Positions 53,006-62,388 are shown, counted from the stretch's first letter. The stretch is 64,000 nt of DNA from JAHJTW01 sp964545545 (GCA_964545545.1 CAZJGK010000001.1:38957-102956); one strand, 5' to 3'. The notes: generated by a model from the letters alone, not told the origin. Program-made: numbers and translations.

Positions 53006-54895
53006 CTACTTGATATAGAGTACCTTGCCCTTCAGCACGCCGCGGGGAATTCCCGTCACGGGATCCTTCATTCCCAGGCGGTACATGTAGACGCCGGCAC
53101 TCGGCCTCTTGGTCGTGAATATGGACACCCCGTTCTCGCCCTCACCCATTTCGCCCAGATTCCGGCGCTCGATGAGCCGGCCCCGCAGGTCGAAGACCTC
53201 CAGGGTGACCAGGTTGCGGTCAGGCATGGCAAAGCGGATATCCGGCTGCGACGAAGGACCGCTGCCGCCGGTCACGGTGGCGTAGCCCAGCCCGTTTCCC
53301 GAGGGATCGGGAACACCGCTGACACCCGTGGCCAGATGGGCCCAGGTGGGGCAGCACTCGCCCGGGAATTCCCGGTACCACCAGGAACGCGTCCCGTAGC
53401 TGTCGGTCGAGGGAATGAACGAATCCCCATCCATGAGGACCACCCCGAAGAAGAAGGCTCCATCACCCAATCCTGCGGGATACCCCAGGCTGGTCAGGTC
53501 AATGGCCATTTCGGCCGTATACCCGGTGTCCGCCTGGGTACCGAGAGTATCGACGGTCGTGCCGGCCATCAGGTCCACGGCCACCTGGGCATGGCCGTCG
53601 GTCACCAAACTGAGCAGGTCGTCCTGGGCTATGGCCTGGCCGTCGGGGCCCACCTGGAACGAGAGGCGCCGGGTCAGCAACTGGTTGTCCGTATCGCGTT
53701 GGACGCGGTCGTCGATGGTCACGATGAAACCGTCCCAGCGGTTCAGGTCGGGATGGTACTGGACCACCTGGTCATGCGCCACGAATCCCAGGTAGAGCAT
53801 GTCGCCGCGATGGTAGACCTTGACGGTGGCGTCACCCGGATCGACCACGAAGGCCACATCCCCGTTGACCGTGGGCTGGAACTGGCCGGCGCGGTACGGT
53901 CCGACGCCGTCGTAGGTGTCCACCAGGGTGCCCGGATCCCAGCGGATGTCGAACGAGTAGATGTCCGGATCGGTCCACACGGCCTCGTCGAGCTTACCGT
54001 CGACGACCGGAGCGGTATCGATATTCTTGATCACCATTTCGGGCCCGATCTCGGGCACGGGTCCGGACGCCGTGGTGACATCCGGGCTCGCAAAGATCCG
54101 CACCTCGTTGTAAAATGATGTATTGCCCCAGGGCCCCTGCCACCAGACCCGATTGGAGCTGAACGTATTCACGTTGATGGGCCAATACCAGTCGCAGTCG
54201 TAGAGCGAGATGTTCCATTCGACCACATCGCCGCCGGGCTGGGTGACATCGTAGCCCATGGGCGTCAGGTTGAAACGCATCTCCACGGTGTAGCCGACAT
54301 CCGGAGTGGAGTCGTCATTGGTGATCCCGTCGACCACCGTCACGGCATCCCAGTTGGCGATCTGCTCGGCGGTGCGGGGCGCGCCGTGGGGCAATTCGGC
54401 CCAGGATCCTATGAAGCTGGGCATGGTGCCCGGCGCCTGGGGGTCGGTCATTTCGTCGTGCCACCAGGAGTAGAAATACTCGGCGACAGGCTTGGGTGAA
54501 TAGTCGGCGGTGTGATCCTTCATCCCCATCAACAGGCCATCAAAGCGGTTGAACTGGGCGCTGCCACCGATGGACTGGTCCGGGATCACGGCCCCGAGGT
54601 AGAGCTGGTTGCCGCGCACCAGGAACTTGAGGGTCGCATGTGTGGGATCGACGGGATTCCAGCCGCTTTCGGTCTTCCAGCCGCTGCCGGGGATCCCCGC
54701 ATCAACTCCGTAATCAATGACATAGGTCTCGGCCTGAGCCCAGTCCGCCTCGTCGAGCACACCGTCCAGGGTTATGGAATCGAGCGCGGTGCGCGCCCAG
54801 ATGGCGTCCAGCCGGGGCGTGGCCGCCGAAGCCAGGGAAGCACTGATCATCACCAGGACCAGGGCTACCGGCAGAATCGTGGACAATTTTCTCAT
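53006..54895 (-). CDS. Secreted protein with two CBM9-like domains and T9SS-type tail
   Basis: 629 residues. Signal peptide ends at ASLASA (about residue 24). Two carbohydrate-binding family 9-like domains: about 40-270 (ITLDGVLDEADWAQAETYV, LKFLVRGNQLYLGAVIPDQS) and about 295-530 (APVVDGKLDEAVWTDPDIYS, VKVYHRGDMLYLGFVAHDQV). Both have the D-G-x-L-D-E-x-x-W start. The C-terminal 80 residues (LVTLEVFDLRGRLIERRNLG ... GKVLYIK) form an FlgD/T9SS-type domain. It is therefore a surface glycan-binding protein. ATG overlaps the LacI stop by 4 bp and AGGAGGAGG is upstream. It is the second gene of the LacI-headed operon. Confidence 0.9.
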   Translation of the reverse strand: MRKLSTILPVALVLVMISASLASAATPRLDAIWARTALDSITLDGVLDEADWAQAETYVIDYGVDAGIPGSGWKTESGWNPVDPTHATLKFLVRGNQLYLGAVIPDQSIGGSAQFNRFDGLLMGMKDHTADYSPKPVAEYFYSWWHDEMTDPQAPGTMPSFIGSWAELPHGAPRTAEQIANWDAVTVVDGITNDDSTPDVGYTVEMRFNLTPMGYDVTQPGGDVVEWNISLYDCDWYWPINVNTFSSNRVWWQGPWGNTSFYNEVRIFASPDVTTASGPVPEIGPEMVIKNIDTAPVVDGKLDEAVWTDPDIYSFDIRWDPGTLVDTYDGVGPYRAGQFQPTVNGDVAFVVDPGDATVKVYHRGDMLYLGFVAHDQVVQYHPDLNRWDGFIVTIDDRVQRDTDNQLLTRRLSFQVGPDGQAIAQDDLLSLVTDGHAQVAVDLMAGTTVDTLGTQADTGYTAEMAIDLTSLGYPAGLGDGAFFFGVVLMDGDSFIPSTDSYGTRSWWYREFPGECCPTWAHLATGVSGVPDPSGNGLGYATVTGGSGPSSQPDIRFAMPDRNLVTLEVFDLRGRLIERRNLGEMGEGENGVSIFTTKRPSAGVYMYRLGMKDPVTGIPRGVLKGKVLYIK

Positions 54896-55989
54896 GGTTG
54901 AACCTCCTCCTCGCCGGGGGCGTGGATTTGCGGGAAATCACATATCTGCGGCCTGAGCTCCGTCTGAGGCCTGGGCGTGAATAATTTGGGATTCGGGGCT
55001 CCACAGGATTGCCTGATTTTCAAGGTGGTGGGAAGGACGACCCGGCGGGGAGTATCGGAGGCGTTGTCGTCCAGGACATCCAGCATCATTTCAACCGCCC
55101 GCCCGCCCAACCCGCTGGCATCGACACTAACGGTGGTCAAGGCAGGATTCATATACCCGGCCAGGGTGACATCGTCGAAACCGACCACGGCGATATCACC
55201 CGGAACTTCTATCCTCCCTTCACGCAGGGAGGCCAGCAGGCCGATGGCCATGCTGTCGTTGGCCACAAATACGGCCGTAGGCCGGGGCTTGTGTTTCAGG
55301 ATGACCGAAGCGGCCTTGAAACCCGTCGTTTCACGAAAATCACCCGGCACGATGAGAGCCCGGTCGGGATCCTGGCCGGCTGCGGCCAAAGCCCTGCGGA
55401 AACCGCGATGGCGGTCGTTGGCATCGACATTATCCGCAGGCCCGGCAACCATGGCAATGTCGCGGTGCCCCAGCCCGAGCAGGTGGTTCACCGCATTTTC
55501 CGCCCCATGGACATTATCCACGGCCACGGAATGGCAACCTTCGATTTCCCCGCAGGGGTTCAGCAGGACGACGGGAACCCGCCGGCGCGCCCTGATGGCG
55601 GTTTCGATGGATCTCTCGTCGGGGGCCATCATGATGACGCCGTCGATGCGGCCCAACATGGCCCTGCTGGCCATGACCACTTCCTCGAGATTGAAGCAGG
55701 AACTGGACAGCAGGATCTGGAATCCGTTGCGGTGGGAAACGAGATCGATCCCGCGGATTATTTCCGAATAGAATTCACCGAAAAGGTCAGGCAGCAGCAC
55801 GCCGAAGGTATGCGTGCGGCGGGTCGTCAGACTCTGGGCGGCAGGATTGGGCCAATAGTCCAGCTCGGCGGCGACTTTGAGGATGTTGCCGGCGGTTTCG
55901 GCATTGACCAGAGATTGATTGTTGTAAACCCTGGAAACTGTGGCTATCGATACCCCGGCGGCGCGGGCGACGTCCCGAATGGTGGCCAC
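54892..55989 (-). CDS. LacI family transcriptional regulator
   Basis: 365 residues from GTG 55989 (GGGGGA 6 bp upstream), giving the usual N-terminus VATIRDVARAAGVSIATVSR. The HTH is followed by the hinge helix (YWPNPAAQSLTTRRT) and a periplasmic-binding-protein-like sugar domain (FGVLLPDLFGEFYSEI ... VVGFDDVTLAGYMNPALTTV). It heads the minus-strand glycan operon (the next gene overlaps by 4 bp) and faces the GH94/GH1 pair. A canonical operator lies 108 bp upstream at 56097-56110, so it likely controls both arms and its own gene. Effector sugar unknown, plausibly a glucan disaccharide or glucose derivative. Confidence 0.94.
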   Translation of the reverse strand: MATIRDVARAAGVSIATVSRVYNNQSLVNAETAGNILKVAAELDYWPNPAAQSLTTRRTHTFGVLLPDLFGEFYSEIIRGIDLVSHRNGFQILLSSSCFNLEEVVMASRAMLGRIDGVIMMAPDERSIETAIRARRRVPVVLLNPCGEIEGCHSVAVDNVHGAENAVNHLLGLGHRDIAMVAGPADNVDANDRHRGFRRALAAAGQDPDRALIVPGDFRETTGFKAASVILKHKPRPTAVFVANDSMAIGLLASLREGRIEVPGDIAVVGFDDVTLAGYMNPALTTVSVDASGLGGRAVEMMLDVLDDNASDTPRRVVLPTTLKIRQSCGAPNPKLFTPRPQTELRPQICDFPQIHAPGEEEVQP

Positions 55990-56096
55990 TTCGGTTCCCC
56001 CTGTGCGATCCCGCCGACCTGTCCTCAGTTCGGCAAGATCCAGTATCATTGGCCCAGGGCTTTCCGTGGCCCGGGAGGACAAACTTATTCCCAATA

Positions 56097-56110
56097 TGTA
56101 AACGGTTTCA
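56097..56110. promoter_or_regulatory. LacI-family operator TGTAAACGGTTTCA
   Basis: A perfect match to the LacI-family consensus TGNAANCGNTTNCA, in the divergent region between the LacI gene and the GH94 gene. It sits about 29 bp upstream of the -35 of the GH94 promoter candidate. Confidence 0.78.
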
Positions 56111-56138
56111 TAAATAGGAGGAGCCGTCAAGTGTTTCT

Positions 56139-56168
56139 TTGACAAAATCCCGGGGGTGGACTAAGCAT
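56139..56168 (+). promoter_or_regulatory. Candidate promoter for the GH94/GH1 operon
   Basis: TTGACA at 56139-56144 and TAAGCAT at 56162-56168, spaced 17 bp, 57 bp upstream of the GTG at 56225. The -35 is consensus, the -10 is weak. Confidence 0.5.
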
Positions 56169-56224
56169 ACCACAAATCATCATGAATCAGCTTTGTACAG
56201 GCTCCAGGGAACCGGGAGTGAATT

Positions 56225-59200
56225 GTGTGGGAATCTGATCAATCGCCAGCAAACCCCGGGGCAGGGTTCCTGAAAGCCGAATCCATGCTTTCCGACAGCG
56301 GCCCTGACCGCTCGCGGTACACGGTCCTGATCCGGAGTGACGGCACCGGGTTCTCCATGGTTTCCCGTCCGGAATCCCGGTTGGCCTTGACCGCCCGGTC
56401 CACCGCAGGCGGCGCGTCGCGTGAAGGCCTGGTGTTTTTCCTGCGCGACAGGGACAGCGGAACATTCTGGTCCGTGGGGGCCGACCCCGAGCAACGCTCC
56501 GGGAGCTGGTTTCCCGGCCGCTTCACCATCAACGATACCCAGGAAGGCATCACCGCCACTCTCGAAACCTGCGTCGCCGGTGCCATGGGAGCCGAAATTC
56601 GGAGGTTGACCCTCACCAACAGCGGCCATGTTCCGCGCCGTCTCGATGTCACGTCCCTGGCCGAAGTCGTCCTCAACGATCCTGACGCCCACGAGGCGCA
56701 CCCCGTGTTCTCGAAGCTCTTTCTCCAGACCCAATTCCTGGCCGCGGCCGAGGCCCTGCTGGTGAGCCGCCGACCGCGCAGCGCCCAGGAAGCAAACCCT
56801 GTCCTGGTGCACGCCCTGGTGGGGAAAGATCGCAATGCAGACCTCGAGTACGAAACGGACCGCGCCCGGTTCTTCGGCCGCGGGTACCACCGGAACCGCC
56901 CCGCCGCCATGGTTTCCGGGTCCCCCCTCGGCGGAACCGTGGGCAACGTGCTGGACCCGGTGGTGTCCCTGCGCCGGGCGGTCGACCTGGCTCCCCGGCA
57001 GTCCGTCACCCTGGACTTCATCCTGGGTGTGGCCGGCGACGGTGCGTCGGCCGCGCGCCTGGTGGAACAGTGCCGAGCGGATGTGGACGGGATTTGCCGG
57101 GACGCCGCCAACCGCGCCCGCGAACTGATGGCTTCTCTCGGGTGCTCGGCCGGTGAGCTTGAATACGCCCAGCGCCTCGCCGCGGTCCTCATCGCCGGGG
57201 ATCGGCGTTTGGTCCGGCCAAGGGCCGCGGCTGCGGGGGCTGGATCCGCCGTTCTGCAACCGTTCGGCCTTTCCTCCCGCGCCCCCCTGGTGGTGGTCCT
57301 GCGTGACCGCGAAAATAGGTGGCGACCCCTTGCCCGCATCTGGCGAGCCATGGAACTGCCCATCCAGATCGCCCTGGGCGACGAGGCGGACGCAGCCCTG
57401 TTGTATGGCGCCGATCTGGTGGTCGAGGATTCATGGCCGGATATTTCGGGCCTGTCCGGCGGCGCCCCGGCCAGCGTGCGGGCCGTCGCCAGGAAGCGCC
57501 CGGACCCTGGACGTGCCGCCCCGACCCAGGGGGAACAGCCGGTCCCTGCTGACCCGAACTTTGCCGACCGAATTCTGGCCGGTCTGGCCTTTGCCAACGG
57601 CAGCGGAGGATTCGATCCCCAGTCGCAGGAATACGTGATGGCCCTCGGCCCCGCACCTGACGGCTCACGACAGGTGCCTCCCCGACCCTGGGCCAACGTG
57701 CTGGCCAACCCGCGCCTCGGCTGCATCGTCAGCGAAACCGGCGCCGGTTGCACCTGGTACGGCAACAGCCGGGAACACCGCCTCACCCCCTGGTTCAACG
57801 ACCCGTTGCTGGATCCCCACGGGGACGCCCTTTACCTGAGGGACGATGATGACGGCGGGTTCTTTTCCTGCCTGCCCGGCCCGGCCCCGGGAAAAGCCCA
57901 TTACCGCATGGCTCACGGGTTCGGGTACAGCCGTTGCCGGCGCAGCCCAGAGGCCGACCACCTGGAGGTGGAAACCCTGCTGTTCGTGGCCCGGGACGAA
58001 CCGGTGCGGATCGCCCGCGTCCTGATCACCAACCGCAGCGATCGGACCCGGCAACTTTCTCTTTTCTCATACCAGCAGCTCGTCCTGGGAGGAACGCCGC
58101 GGGACGCCGGCCGCTTCGTGGCCACGGCCCCGGCCTTCGACGGCCACGGCATGCTGGCGCGAAACCCCCAGTCCGGCTCCTTCGCCGCCGAGGTGGCGTT
58201 TGCCGCCGTGGTGGGCGATGAACATGTGACGGCCGTTCATCACAGCGGCGACCGGGCAGCCTTCCTGGGTCCCAACCACGACCCGGCCCGGCCCGCGGCC
58301 CTTACGCAGCCCTCATTGGACGGGCGCAGCGGTTCCGGCTTGGCGTCGTGTTTCGCCCTGCAGGCCAACCTGAGGTTGGCGGCCGGGGAATCCGCCGTGG
58401 TCGCTTTCCTGCTGGGTCAGGACCGGGACCTGGACTGCGTCACGTCCCTGGTGGATGATTTGTCGCGTCCCGGCCGCTGCGACGAGGTCTTCGACGAGGT
58501 CAAAGAGTTCTGGCACCGCGGTCTGGACGGCATCCGGATCGAGACGCCCACCCCGGCCCTGGATATCATGGTCAACGGCTGGCTGGCCTACCAGACCCTG
58601 GCCTGCCGCATCTGGGCCCGCTCGGCCCTTTACCAGTCCGGCGGCGCCTTCGGGTTCCGCGACCAGTTGCAGGATTCCCTGGCCTTGATGCCCATCTGGC
58701 CCGAACTGGCCCGCGCTCAGATCATCCTGCATGCCGCCCACCAGTTTCTCCAGGGGGATGTCCTGCACTGGTGGCATCCGCCCCATGACAGCGGCATCCG
58801 CACGCGTTTCGCCGACGATTTGTTGTGGCTGCCGTTTGCGGCCGTGGAATACGTCCGGACCACCGGCGACGACACCATCCTGGCGGAACAGGCTCCCTTC
58901 ATCGAGGGACCGCCCCTGTCTCCCGGGCAGGACGAGGTTTTCCTGAAGCCCCTCCTGGCGGACCAATCCGCCGACATCTACGAGCATTGCTGCCGGGCCC
59001 TCGACCGCTCCCTGGCCACCGGTGAACACGGCCTGCCGCTCTTCGGCACCGGTGACTGGAACGACGGCATGAATCGTGTCGGCCGGGAAGGCCGCGGGGA
59101 AAGCGTCTGGATGGGCTTTTTCCTGGTCACCATCATCGACGGGTTCGTGCCCTTCTGCGAACAGCGGGGCGACCACGCACGCGCCGCCGGCTACCGCACA

Positions 59201-60049
59201 CATCGCGATCTCCTGGCCGCCGCCCTGAACGCCGCCGGCTGGGACGGCCGCTGGTATCGCCGGGGTTACTACGACGACGGCTCTCCCCTGGGCAGCAGCA
59301 AGAACCGGGAATGCCGCATCGACGCCCTGGCCCAGGCCTGGTCGGTGCTCTCGGGTGTCGCCTCGCCGGAGCGCGCCGCACAGGCCATGGACGCGGTGGA
59401 AGAAAATTTGATCGACGACCGGCAACGCCTGATTCGCCTGCTGACGCCTCCGTTCGTGTCGTCTCCCCACGACCCCGGATACATCAAGGGTTACGTGGCG
59501 GGCGTCCGCGAAAACGGGGGCCAATACACCCACGCCGCCCTGTGGGTCGTGCGGGCCATGGCGCTCCTGGGACGACGCGATCGCGCCGCCGCCCTCCTTG
59601 ACCTGCTCAACCCCATCCTGCACGCGACCACTGCCGACGAGGTCGCCCGCTACCAGGTAGAACCCTACGTCGTGGCCGCCGATGTCTACGGCGCAGCCCC
59701 TCATGTCGGCCGTGGCGGCTGGACCTGGTACACCGGTTCCTCGGGTTGGATGTTGCGTGTGGCGCTGGAATCCGTGCTCGGCCTGAGCACCGAAAGCGAC
59801 ACCCTGGTGATCGCACCCTGCGTTCCCGACGCCTGGCCGCGGTACGCCATGACCTGGCGAGTGCCGGGGTCCGGCGGCACCCGATACGAAATCAAGGTCG
59901 AGAATCCCCGGCTTTGCAGCGCCCAGGTGGTCGCCATCGTTCTGGATGGCGAGACCGTAACGCCGGTCGCGGGAGCCGCCCGTGTGCCGTTGCTCAAGGA
60001 CGGCTTGCCCCACCGCCTCGAACTGACCCTCGGACCCTCACAGGAGTGA
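56225..60049 (+). CDS. GH94 phosphorylase resembling the C-terminal half of cyclic beta-1,2-glucan synthase (NdvB/Cgs)
   Basis: 1274 residues from GTG 56225 (GGGAG 6 bp upstream), with no signal peptide or membrane segment, so cytoplasmic. The first half (about 20-420) is a GT36/GH94-type beta domain like that of NdvB: AEVVLNDPDAHEAHPVFSKL and LDPVVSLRRAVDL. The second half (about 470-1270) is a complete GH94 unit with its own beta domain (WYGNSREHRLTPWFNDPL), (alpha/alpha)6 catalytic core and C-terminal strands. The general-acid Asp lies in GTGDWNDGMN (about 943-948), and the glycine-rich YTGSSGWM is near 1175. It should cleave beta-glucan oligosaccharides with phosphate, releasing glucose 1-phosphate. 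The glycosyltransferase half of NdvB is absent. Confidence 0.9.
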   Translation: MWESDQSPANPGAGFLKAESMLSDSGPDRSRYTVLIRSDGTGFSMVSRPESRLALTARSTAGGASREGLVFFLRDRDSGTFWSVGADPEQRSGSWFPGRFTINDTQEGITATLETCVAGAMGAEIRRLTLTNSGHVPRRLDVTSLAEVVLNDPDAHEAHPVFSKLFLQTQFLAAAEALLVSRRPRSAQEANPVLVHALVGKDRNADLEYETDRARFFGRGYHRNRPAAMVSGSPLGGTVGNVLDPVVSLRRAVDLAPRQSVTLDFILGVAGDGASAARLVEQCRADVDGICRDAANRARELMASLGCSAGELEYAQRLAAVLIAGDRRLVRPRAAAAGAGSAVLQPFGLSSRAPLVVVLRDRENRWRPLARIWRAMELPIQIALGDEADAALLYGADLVVEDSWPDISGLSGGAPASVRAVARKRPDPGRAAPTQGEQPVPADPNFADRILAGLAFANGSGGFDPQSQEYVMALGPAPDGSRQVPPRPWANVLANPRLGCIVSETGAGCTWYGNSREHRLTPWFNDPLLDPHGDALYLRDDDDGGFFSCLPGPAPGKAHYRMAHGFGYSRCRRSPEADHLEVETLLFVARDEPVRIARVLITNRSDRTRQLSLFSYQQLVLGGTPRDAGRFVATAPAFDGHGMLARNPQSGSFAAEVAFAAVVGDEHVTAVHHSGDRAAFLGPNHDPARPAALTQPSLDGRSGSGLASCFALQANLRLAAGESAVVAFLLGQDRDLDCVTSLVDDLSRPGRCDEVFDEVKEFWHRGLDGIRIETPTPALDIMVNGWLAYQTLACRIWARSALYQSGGAFGFRDQLQDSLALMPIWPELARAQIILHAAHQFLQGDVLHWWHPPHDSGIRTRFADDLLWLPFAAVEYVRTTGDDTILAEQAPFIEGPPLSPGQDEVFLKPLLADQSADIYEHCCRALDRSLATGEHGLPLFGTGDWNDGMNRVGREGRGESVWMGFFLVTIIDGFVPFCEQRGDHARAAGYRTHRDLLAAALNAAGWDGRWYRRGYYDDGSPLGSSKNRECRIDALAQAWSVLSGVASPERAAQAMDAVEENLIDDRQRLIRLLTPPFVSSPHDPGYIKGYVAGVRENGGQYTHAALWVVRAMALLGRRDRAAALLDLLNPILHATTADEVARYQVEPYVVAADVYGAAPHVGRGGWTWYTGSSGWMLRVALESVLGLSTESDTLVIAPCVPDAWPRYAMTWRVPGSGGTRYEIKVENPRLCSAQVVAIVLDGETVTPVAGAARVPLLKDGLPHRLELTLGPSQE

Positions 60050-60053
60050 CGAC

Positions 60054-61403
60054 ATGACCGGGTTTCCTTCGGATTTCCTGTGGGGAGCGGCCACCTCGGC
60101 CTACCAGATCGAAGGTTCTCCCCTGGCCGACGGCGGAGGCATCAGCAACTGGCAGGTTTTCTCCCACACTCCCGGCAACACCCTGAACGGGGAAACCGGC
60201 GACACCGCCTGTGACCACTACAATCTGTGGCGGCAGGACATCGCCCTCATGAGCGACCTCGGACTGCAGGCCTACCGGTTCAGCCTGGCCTGGAGCAGGA
60301 TCCTGCCCCAGGGCACCGGAACGGTGAACATCGCCGGCCTGGATTTCTACGATCGGCTGGTGGACGGTCTGCTGGCCGCCGGCATCCAGCCGGTGCCGAC
60401 CCTTTTCCACTGGGACATGCCGGCCGTTCTGGACGAGCGCGGCGGGTTCCGGAACCGGGACAGCGCCTCGTGGCTGGCCGCCTATGCGGAGGTAGTCTTC
60501 CGCCGCCTCGGCGACCGGGTGAAGCGCTGGATCACCCTCAACGAACCCTGGGTCGTGGTGGATGCCGGGTATGTCCATGGCGTGCATCCGCCCGGATTGA
60601 AGGACCTGGACGCCGCCCCCTTGGCCACCCACAACCTGCTGCGGGCCCACGGGCTTGCCGTCCAGTGCTTCCGGGCCCAGTGCCGCGGTGAGATCGGGAT
60701 CGTCGTGAATCTCGAGCCGAAGGATGCCGCCAGCGATGATCCGGCGGACGTGGCGGCCACGCGGCAGGCCGACGCCTACATGAACCGGCAGTACCTGGAC
60801 CCTCTGTTGCTGGGACGCTATCCGGAGGAAATGGAAGAGATCTTCGGGGACCACTGGCCGGATTTCCCCGCCGCGGATTTCGACCTGATCGGTGAGCCCA
60901 TGGATTTCCTGGGCCTGAACTACTACACGCGTTCGGTGAACCGTTTCGATCCCGACGCCGGTCCGGTCCGCGCCTCGGTGGTCAAGCAGCCCGGCGCGGT
61001 CTATACCGAACTGGATTGGGAAGTCCACCCCCGGAGCCTGCGCAAGGTTCTGTGCTGGTTGAAGCAGCGGTACGGCGACCGGCCCATCTACATCACCGAG
61101 AACGGCGCCGCCTTCAAGGATCCCCTGCCCGATGCCGCCGAAAGGATCGCCGACCCTGACCGGGTAGCCTACTTCTGCGACCATCTTGCGGCGGTCCGCG
61201 AGGCCCTCGACCTGGGCGTCGATGTGCGCGGCTATTTCGCCTGGTCGTTGCTGGACAATGTCGAGTGGGCCTTCGGCCACACCAAGCGCTTCGGCCTGGT
61301 CGCCGTGGATTTCGACACCCAGAAGCGGGTTATCAAGGACAGTGGCCGGTTCTACCGGGACGTGATCAGCACCAACGGCGCCTGCATCACCGACGCCACC
61401 TGA
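60054..61403 (+). CDS. GH1 family beta-glucosidase
   Basis: 449 residues, complete TIM barrel of glycoside hydrolase family 1. N-terminal FPSDFLWGAATSAYQIEG, acid/base Glu164 in TLNEPW, nucleophile Glu349 in ITENGA, and the aglycone-site WSLLDNVEWAFGHTKRFG are intact. No signal peptide. It releases glucose from beta-glucosides or short beta-glucan oligosaccharides. ATG 60054 follows the GH94 stop by 4 bp with GGAG upstream, so both are in one operon and together could turn imported oligosaccharides into glucose 1-phosphate and glucose. Family 1 alone does not fix the linkage. Confidence 0.96.
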   Translation: MTGFPSDFLWGAATSAYQIEGSPLADGGGISNWQVFSHTPGNTLNGETGDTACDHYNLWRQDIALMSDLGLQAYRFSLAWSRILPQGTGTVNIAGLDFYDRLVDGLLAAGIQPVPTLFHWDMPAVLDERGGFRNRDSASWLAAYAEVVFRRLGDRVKRWITLNEPWVVVDAGYVHGVHPPGLKDLDAAPLATHNLLRAHGLAVQCFRAQCRGEIGIVVNLEPKDAASDDPADVAATRQADAYMNRQYLDPLLLGRYPEEMEEIFGDHWPDFPAADFDLIGEPMDFLGLNYYTRSVNRFDPDAGPVRASVVKQPGAVYTELDWEVHPRSLRKVLCWLKQRYGDRPIYITENGAAFKDPLPDAAERIADPDRVAYFCDHLAAVREALDLGVDVRGYFAWSLLDNVEWAFGHTKRFGLVAVDFDTQKRVIKDSGRFYRDVISTNGACITDAT

Positions 61404-61576
61404 AGGTGACGGTGATCGAGCGGGTGCTGTCCCACATAGGGGAGCCCACGACGGCGCCTGAGGTGTTGCCCGCCCGTGGGCCCCCGCAGCCGGAGTTCGA
61501 GTTTCGGGAGGAAGCGGGACCGGATGCCTGGCCGGATATGGACCAGACGGGCGGCACCGTCGATGATACCTGGTAG
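61404..61576 (+). pseudogene. C-terminal remnant of an IS91-type transposase/reverse-acting protein
   Basis: Directly after the GH1 stop, in another frame, about 55 codons encode VIERVLSHIGEP, VLPARGPPQPEFEF and GGTVDDTW before a TAG-type stop at 61574-61576. This resembles the tail of IS91-family transposases (I-x-x-x-L-x-H-L-x-x-P, then PARGPPQ). No upstream part of such a gene is present; it would have to overlap the GH1 gene. I read it as a broken remnant left by insertion or deletion. The next 200 bp hold nothing I can identify. Confidence 0.55.
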
Positions 61577-61787
61577 CGATCCCACCGACAGCTGAACCGT
61601 GAGACCGGAGAGTCAGGAACCGCGTTCAGCGCGGCCGGGGCCGGGGTCTGTCCTGTTTTGGGGGAATTTGGCGGTTTTTCGGGCGCTGAGGGCCTCAAAT
61701 CGGACCGGTGGCATGGCCGGTGGGCTTGTGGCCTGGGGTTGTGGTGTGGTAGAATGGGGATTCGGAGGGATGACCGGGCGGGATTGA

Positions 61788-62252
61788 GTGGTTATTTTTA
61801 CTATCCGCAACGGCCCCGGCAACGATGTCTGGATAACGACCGAATTGCCCGAGCAAGGATATTGCGGCCTGATGGTGTGGAAAGCCGGGGGCGTCGGCCT
61901 GAATGATGAGGCTCAGTACCGGATCTGGATCGAACCCGGTCTCACCGATGTCGAGCCGGATGTTCCTCCGCTACCGGTTACCGCCTTGGCGTCGGTGCAT
62001 CCTAATCCCTTCAATCCCCACACGACGGTCTGCTTCGATCTGGCGCAGGACAGGCGCACCAGATTGGCGGTCCATGACCTGACCGGTGCCCTTGTCCGAA
62101 CCTTGGTGGATGCTGATCTGCCGTCCGGCAGTCACCAGGCTGTGTGGGACGGTTGCCGGGCTGACGGCCGCGCTGCGGCGAGTGGGGTCTATCTGTTGCT
62201 ACTGGAAGCAGGAGGTGTGCGTGACTCGCGACGGGTCTCGCTTGTCAGGTGA
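61788..62252 (+). pseudogene. C-terminal fragment of a secreted protein with T9SS-type sorting domain
   Basis: A frame of 154 residues, opening just after an in-frame TGA, starts NGPGNDVWITTELPEQGY and ends in a complete FlgD/T9SS-type domain: ASVHPNPFNPHTTVCFDLAQ, LVRTLVDADLPSGSHQAVWD and SGVYLLLLEAGG. There is no signal peptide, and the start looks like the middle of a larger extracellular protein. It is therefore most likely the surviving 3' end of a deleted gene rather than a functional small protein. It sits between the transposase remnant and a hairpin. Confidence 0.6.
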
Positions 62253-62268
62253 TTGGATTTGATTCATA

Positions 62269-62298
62269 CCGCAGAGTCGTTTGTCGACGGCTCTGCGG
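62269..62298. terminator. Hairpin after the sorting-domain fragment
   Basis: CCGCAGAG and CTCTGCGG form a perfect 8-bp stem with a 14-nt loop that can partly pair (TCG with CGA). It lies 17 bp past the stop at 62252; downstream AAATTTCTGTTT is moderately T-rich. Confidence 0.55.
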
Positions 62299-62358
62299 CC
62301 AAGAAATTTCTGTTTAGGCGTGGGTTACCGTCTGGCAATGTCTCCAACCACTTCATTA

Positions 62359-62388
62359 TTGAAATCAGGCATTCATCAATGCTATCAT
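62359..62388 (+). promoter_or_regulatory. Candidate promoter for the SWGSLKSTYR-tagged gene
   Basis: TTGAAA at 62359-62364 and TATCAT at 62383-62388, spaced 18 bp, 33 bp upstream of ATG 62421. Confidence 0.5.

Noticed and set aside
58313..60013. Minus-strand open frame of 566 codons antisense to the GH94 gene
   Set aside because: The GH94 motifs on the plus strand and the coupled GH1 gene show the true coding frame.
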